Positions 62,973-64,000 of a stretch of DNA of 64,000 bases are shown here, in pieces. Positions within the stretch are counted from its first letter, which is position 1. Every line of letters starts with the position of its first letter. The stretch is from Microvirga aerophila (lineage in GTDB: Bacteria > Pseudomonadota > Alphaproteobacteria > Rhizobiales > Beijerinckiaceae), in assembly GCF_003332305.1 (NCBI RefSeq), contig NZ_QOIO01000017.1, forward strand, positions 47,062 through 111,061. The letters are read 5' to 3'. The notes under the pieces were generated by a model. The model saw only the letters and a list, made by a program, of their open reading frames with translations, had not been told where the DNA came from and did not search any database. Position numbers and translations under genes: made by a program.

Positions 62973-63493
62973 CCGTGCGGAGGACCGGGCATCCAACTCC
63001 AATGGCGGCTCGCGCCTGACGGAAAGTGCCAAACGTCATTGCTCTGTCACCAAGCAGGTCTAGGCGCCATTGCGGGCGCAACGGTGGGCAGCACGGATGC
63101 ACTGGTGTCCACCTGCGCTCTCTAGCTGCAAGGGACTGAACCGACACCATGGAACCCGACGATCATCTCACGTCATGCCCGCGATGGTTCCCGATCTTCC
63201 TGTTCGGGATGGGCTGCATCAGTCTGGCTGCCAGCAAGGTCCTGACATGACGATGGCCGAGGAACCCGATGTCCTGCCCGCCGTCGTCCGGGGCATGGAA
63301 CACCCGTCACGCAATGCCTGAGACGGGCACCGCCACGACCGCACCGTCAGACGATTGACAACAGGGCGCTGGGTCCGTGCGACAGGACCGTCGCCAGCAG
63401 GCTCAGGCACCGTTCCGGTACGGCTTGGTTCCGCCCTCCCTCCGGACTTGGCGAGGGGCCGCAGGGACTTCATTCGGGCAGATTGCGACACAC
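62973..63493. other. Intergenic region with two tiny overlapping frames
   Basis: About 520 bases. ATG 63149 opens a 33-codon frame with a hydrophobic centre (F-P-I-F-L-F-G-M-G-C-I-S-L-A), ending TGA 63250. A 24-codon frame starts at ATG 63247, overlapping that stop by four bases. Neither has a good ribosome binding site. Nothing else was recognised. Confidence 0.3.
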
Positions 63494-63960
63494 TCACAAC
63501 CGCACCGTTCGAAGCCGAATGGCATTGCCGATCACGCTGACCGACGACAACGCCATCGCCGCCGCCGCGATGATGGGCGAGAGCAGGACGCCGAAGACCG
63601 GATAAAGCACGCCTGCCGCCACCGGCACCCCAAGCGCGTTTTAGATGAAGGCGAAGAACAGGTTCTGACGGATGTTGCGCATGGTGGCCTGCGACAGCAG
63701 CCGTGCCCGTACGATCCCCGTCAGGTCTCCCTTGAGCAAGGTAACGCCCGCGCTCTCCATGGCGACATCCGTGCCGGTGCCCATGGCGATGCCCTCGTCC
63801 GAAGCCACGAGGGCGGGCGCATCGTTGACGCCGTCGCCGGTCATGGCCTGCCGCTCGGTCGCCGGTTCAACGTACGTGGCAGGCTCGGCCATGAACTTCG
63901 ACTGGCAACCGGACGAGCAGAACTAGGTCGTGAACCCATAAAAGATCTTTTCTTTGCAGT
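63494..63960 (-). pseudogene. decayed copper-type P1B ATPase (YHS domain joined to C-terminal end)
   Basis: Near 63893-63926 the minus strand encodes a YHS-domain end (F-C-S-S-G-C-Q) preceded by TAG where tyrosine is expected, and then shifts frame. From 63892 the frame gives E-P-A-T-Y-V-E-P and jumps straight into [12 protein letters not shown], the hinge of P-type ATPases. It then continues [13 protein letters not shown] to F-F-A-F-I, where TAA (63641) replaces a tyrosine codon. After it the frame reads on through [11 protein letters not shown] to the natural end at 63494. The core with the C-P-C, D-K-T-G and actuator motifs is missing. This is a clear relic of a copper or silver exporter. 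Confidence 0.88.
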
Positions 63961-63973
63961 GAGTTGATGATTC

Positions 63974-63994
63974 ACCTCCCGGTCACGGGAGGAT
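63974..63994 (+). promoter_or_regulatory. MerR-type (CueR/HmrR-like) operator dyad at window edge
   Basis: ACCTCCC, seven bases, GGAGGAT forms a near-symmetric 21-base element resembling copper-responsive MerR-family operators (ACCTTCC-N7-GGAAGGT). It lies beside the dead copper-ATPase gene. TTCACC at 63971 could be the -35; the -10 would fall at or beyond the window end. A GGGAGG followed by ATG at 63998 may alternatively be the ribosome binding site of a gene that starts at the edge. Confidence 0.3.
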
Positions 63995-64000
63995 GTGATG

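Overview
The window is GC-rich bacterial chromosome. It most likely comes from an alphaproteobacterium of the Rhizobiales (Hyphomicrobiales), with a Microvirga/Methylobacterium-like gene mix. Grounds for this are a Rhizobiales-type porin (45217-46524), several GGAAC-N17/18-GTT promoter-like sites matching the EcfG general-stress sigma factor, an HPF-family protein, and paired stress families (YihY, DUF2382, HdeD, DUF1269, Dps). No rRNA, tRNA, CRISPR array, insertion sequence or phage gene was seen. The genus is an inference.

Layout. 1-4.1 kb: edge fragment of a PtsN-like PTS IIA protein, a CBS-BON protein, an HPF-like ribosome hibernation protein and an L,D-transpeptidase lipoprotein. 4.1-7.1 kb: a tandem glycine riboswitch, then a class A penicillin-binding protein and no glycine gene. 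7.1-12.8 kb: TRIC channel, DUF305, DUF3830, two YihY membrane proteins around an oppositely oriented small membrane gene, and cardiolipin synthase. 12.9-17.2 kb: RND efflux pump and adaptor. 17.5-26.8 kb: DedA, a Tat-exported GH2 glycosidase, PRC-barrel protein, DegP protease, DUF2254, Dps, a two-domain VOC protein and an FMN reductase.

26.8-41.9 kb is one long minus-strand block and the most coherent part of the window. Read in transcription order it has a small subunit, GMC flavoprotein and tetraheme cytochrome c (a three-subunit FAD dehydrogenase), a cytochrome c lipoprotein, CtaC with a fused cytochrome c domain, a CtaD-CtaE fusion, a small membrane protein and CtaG. It continues with a formylglycine-generating enzyme (FGE) whose start overlaps the ctaG stop, a BASS transporter, a sulfatase carrying the C-T-P-S-R modification site, DUF421 and a SulP anion transporter. 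This looks like a complete substrate-to-oxygen electron chain followed by a sulfate-ester module.

42.3-64 kb: M20 amidohydrolase, PQQ-type sugar dehydrogenase, porin, a membrane-only ABC protein, a GH79-like glycosidase broken by one amber codon, an HtrA protease, TetR, DUF1269, FtsH, HdeD, a decayed SDR gene with a perfect 30-bp palindrome, TetR, an orphan PstS, two AI-2E family proteins, a second FMN reductase about 93% identical to the first, a convergent DUF2382 pair, and a heavily decayed copper-type P-ATPase next to a MerR-like dyad at the window edge. Overall this is a stress and envelope region with paralogue pairs and several recent gene deaths.
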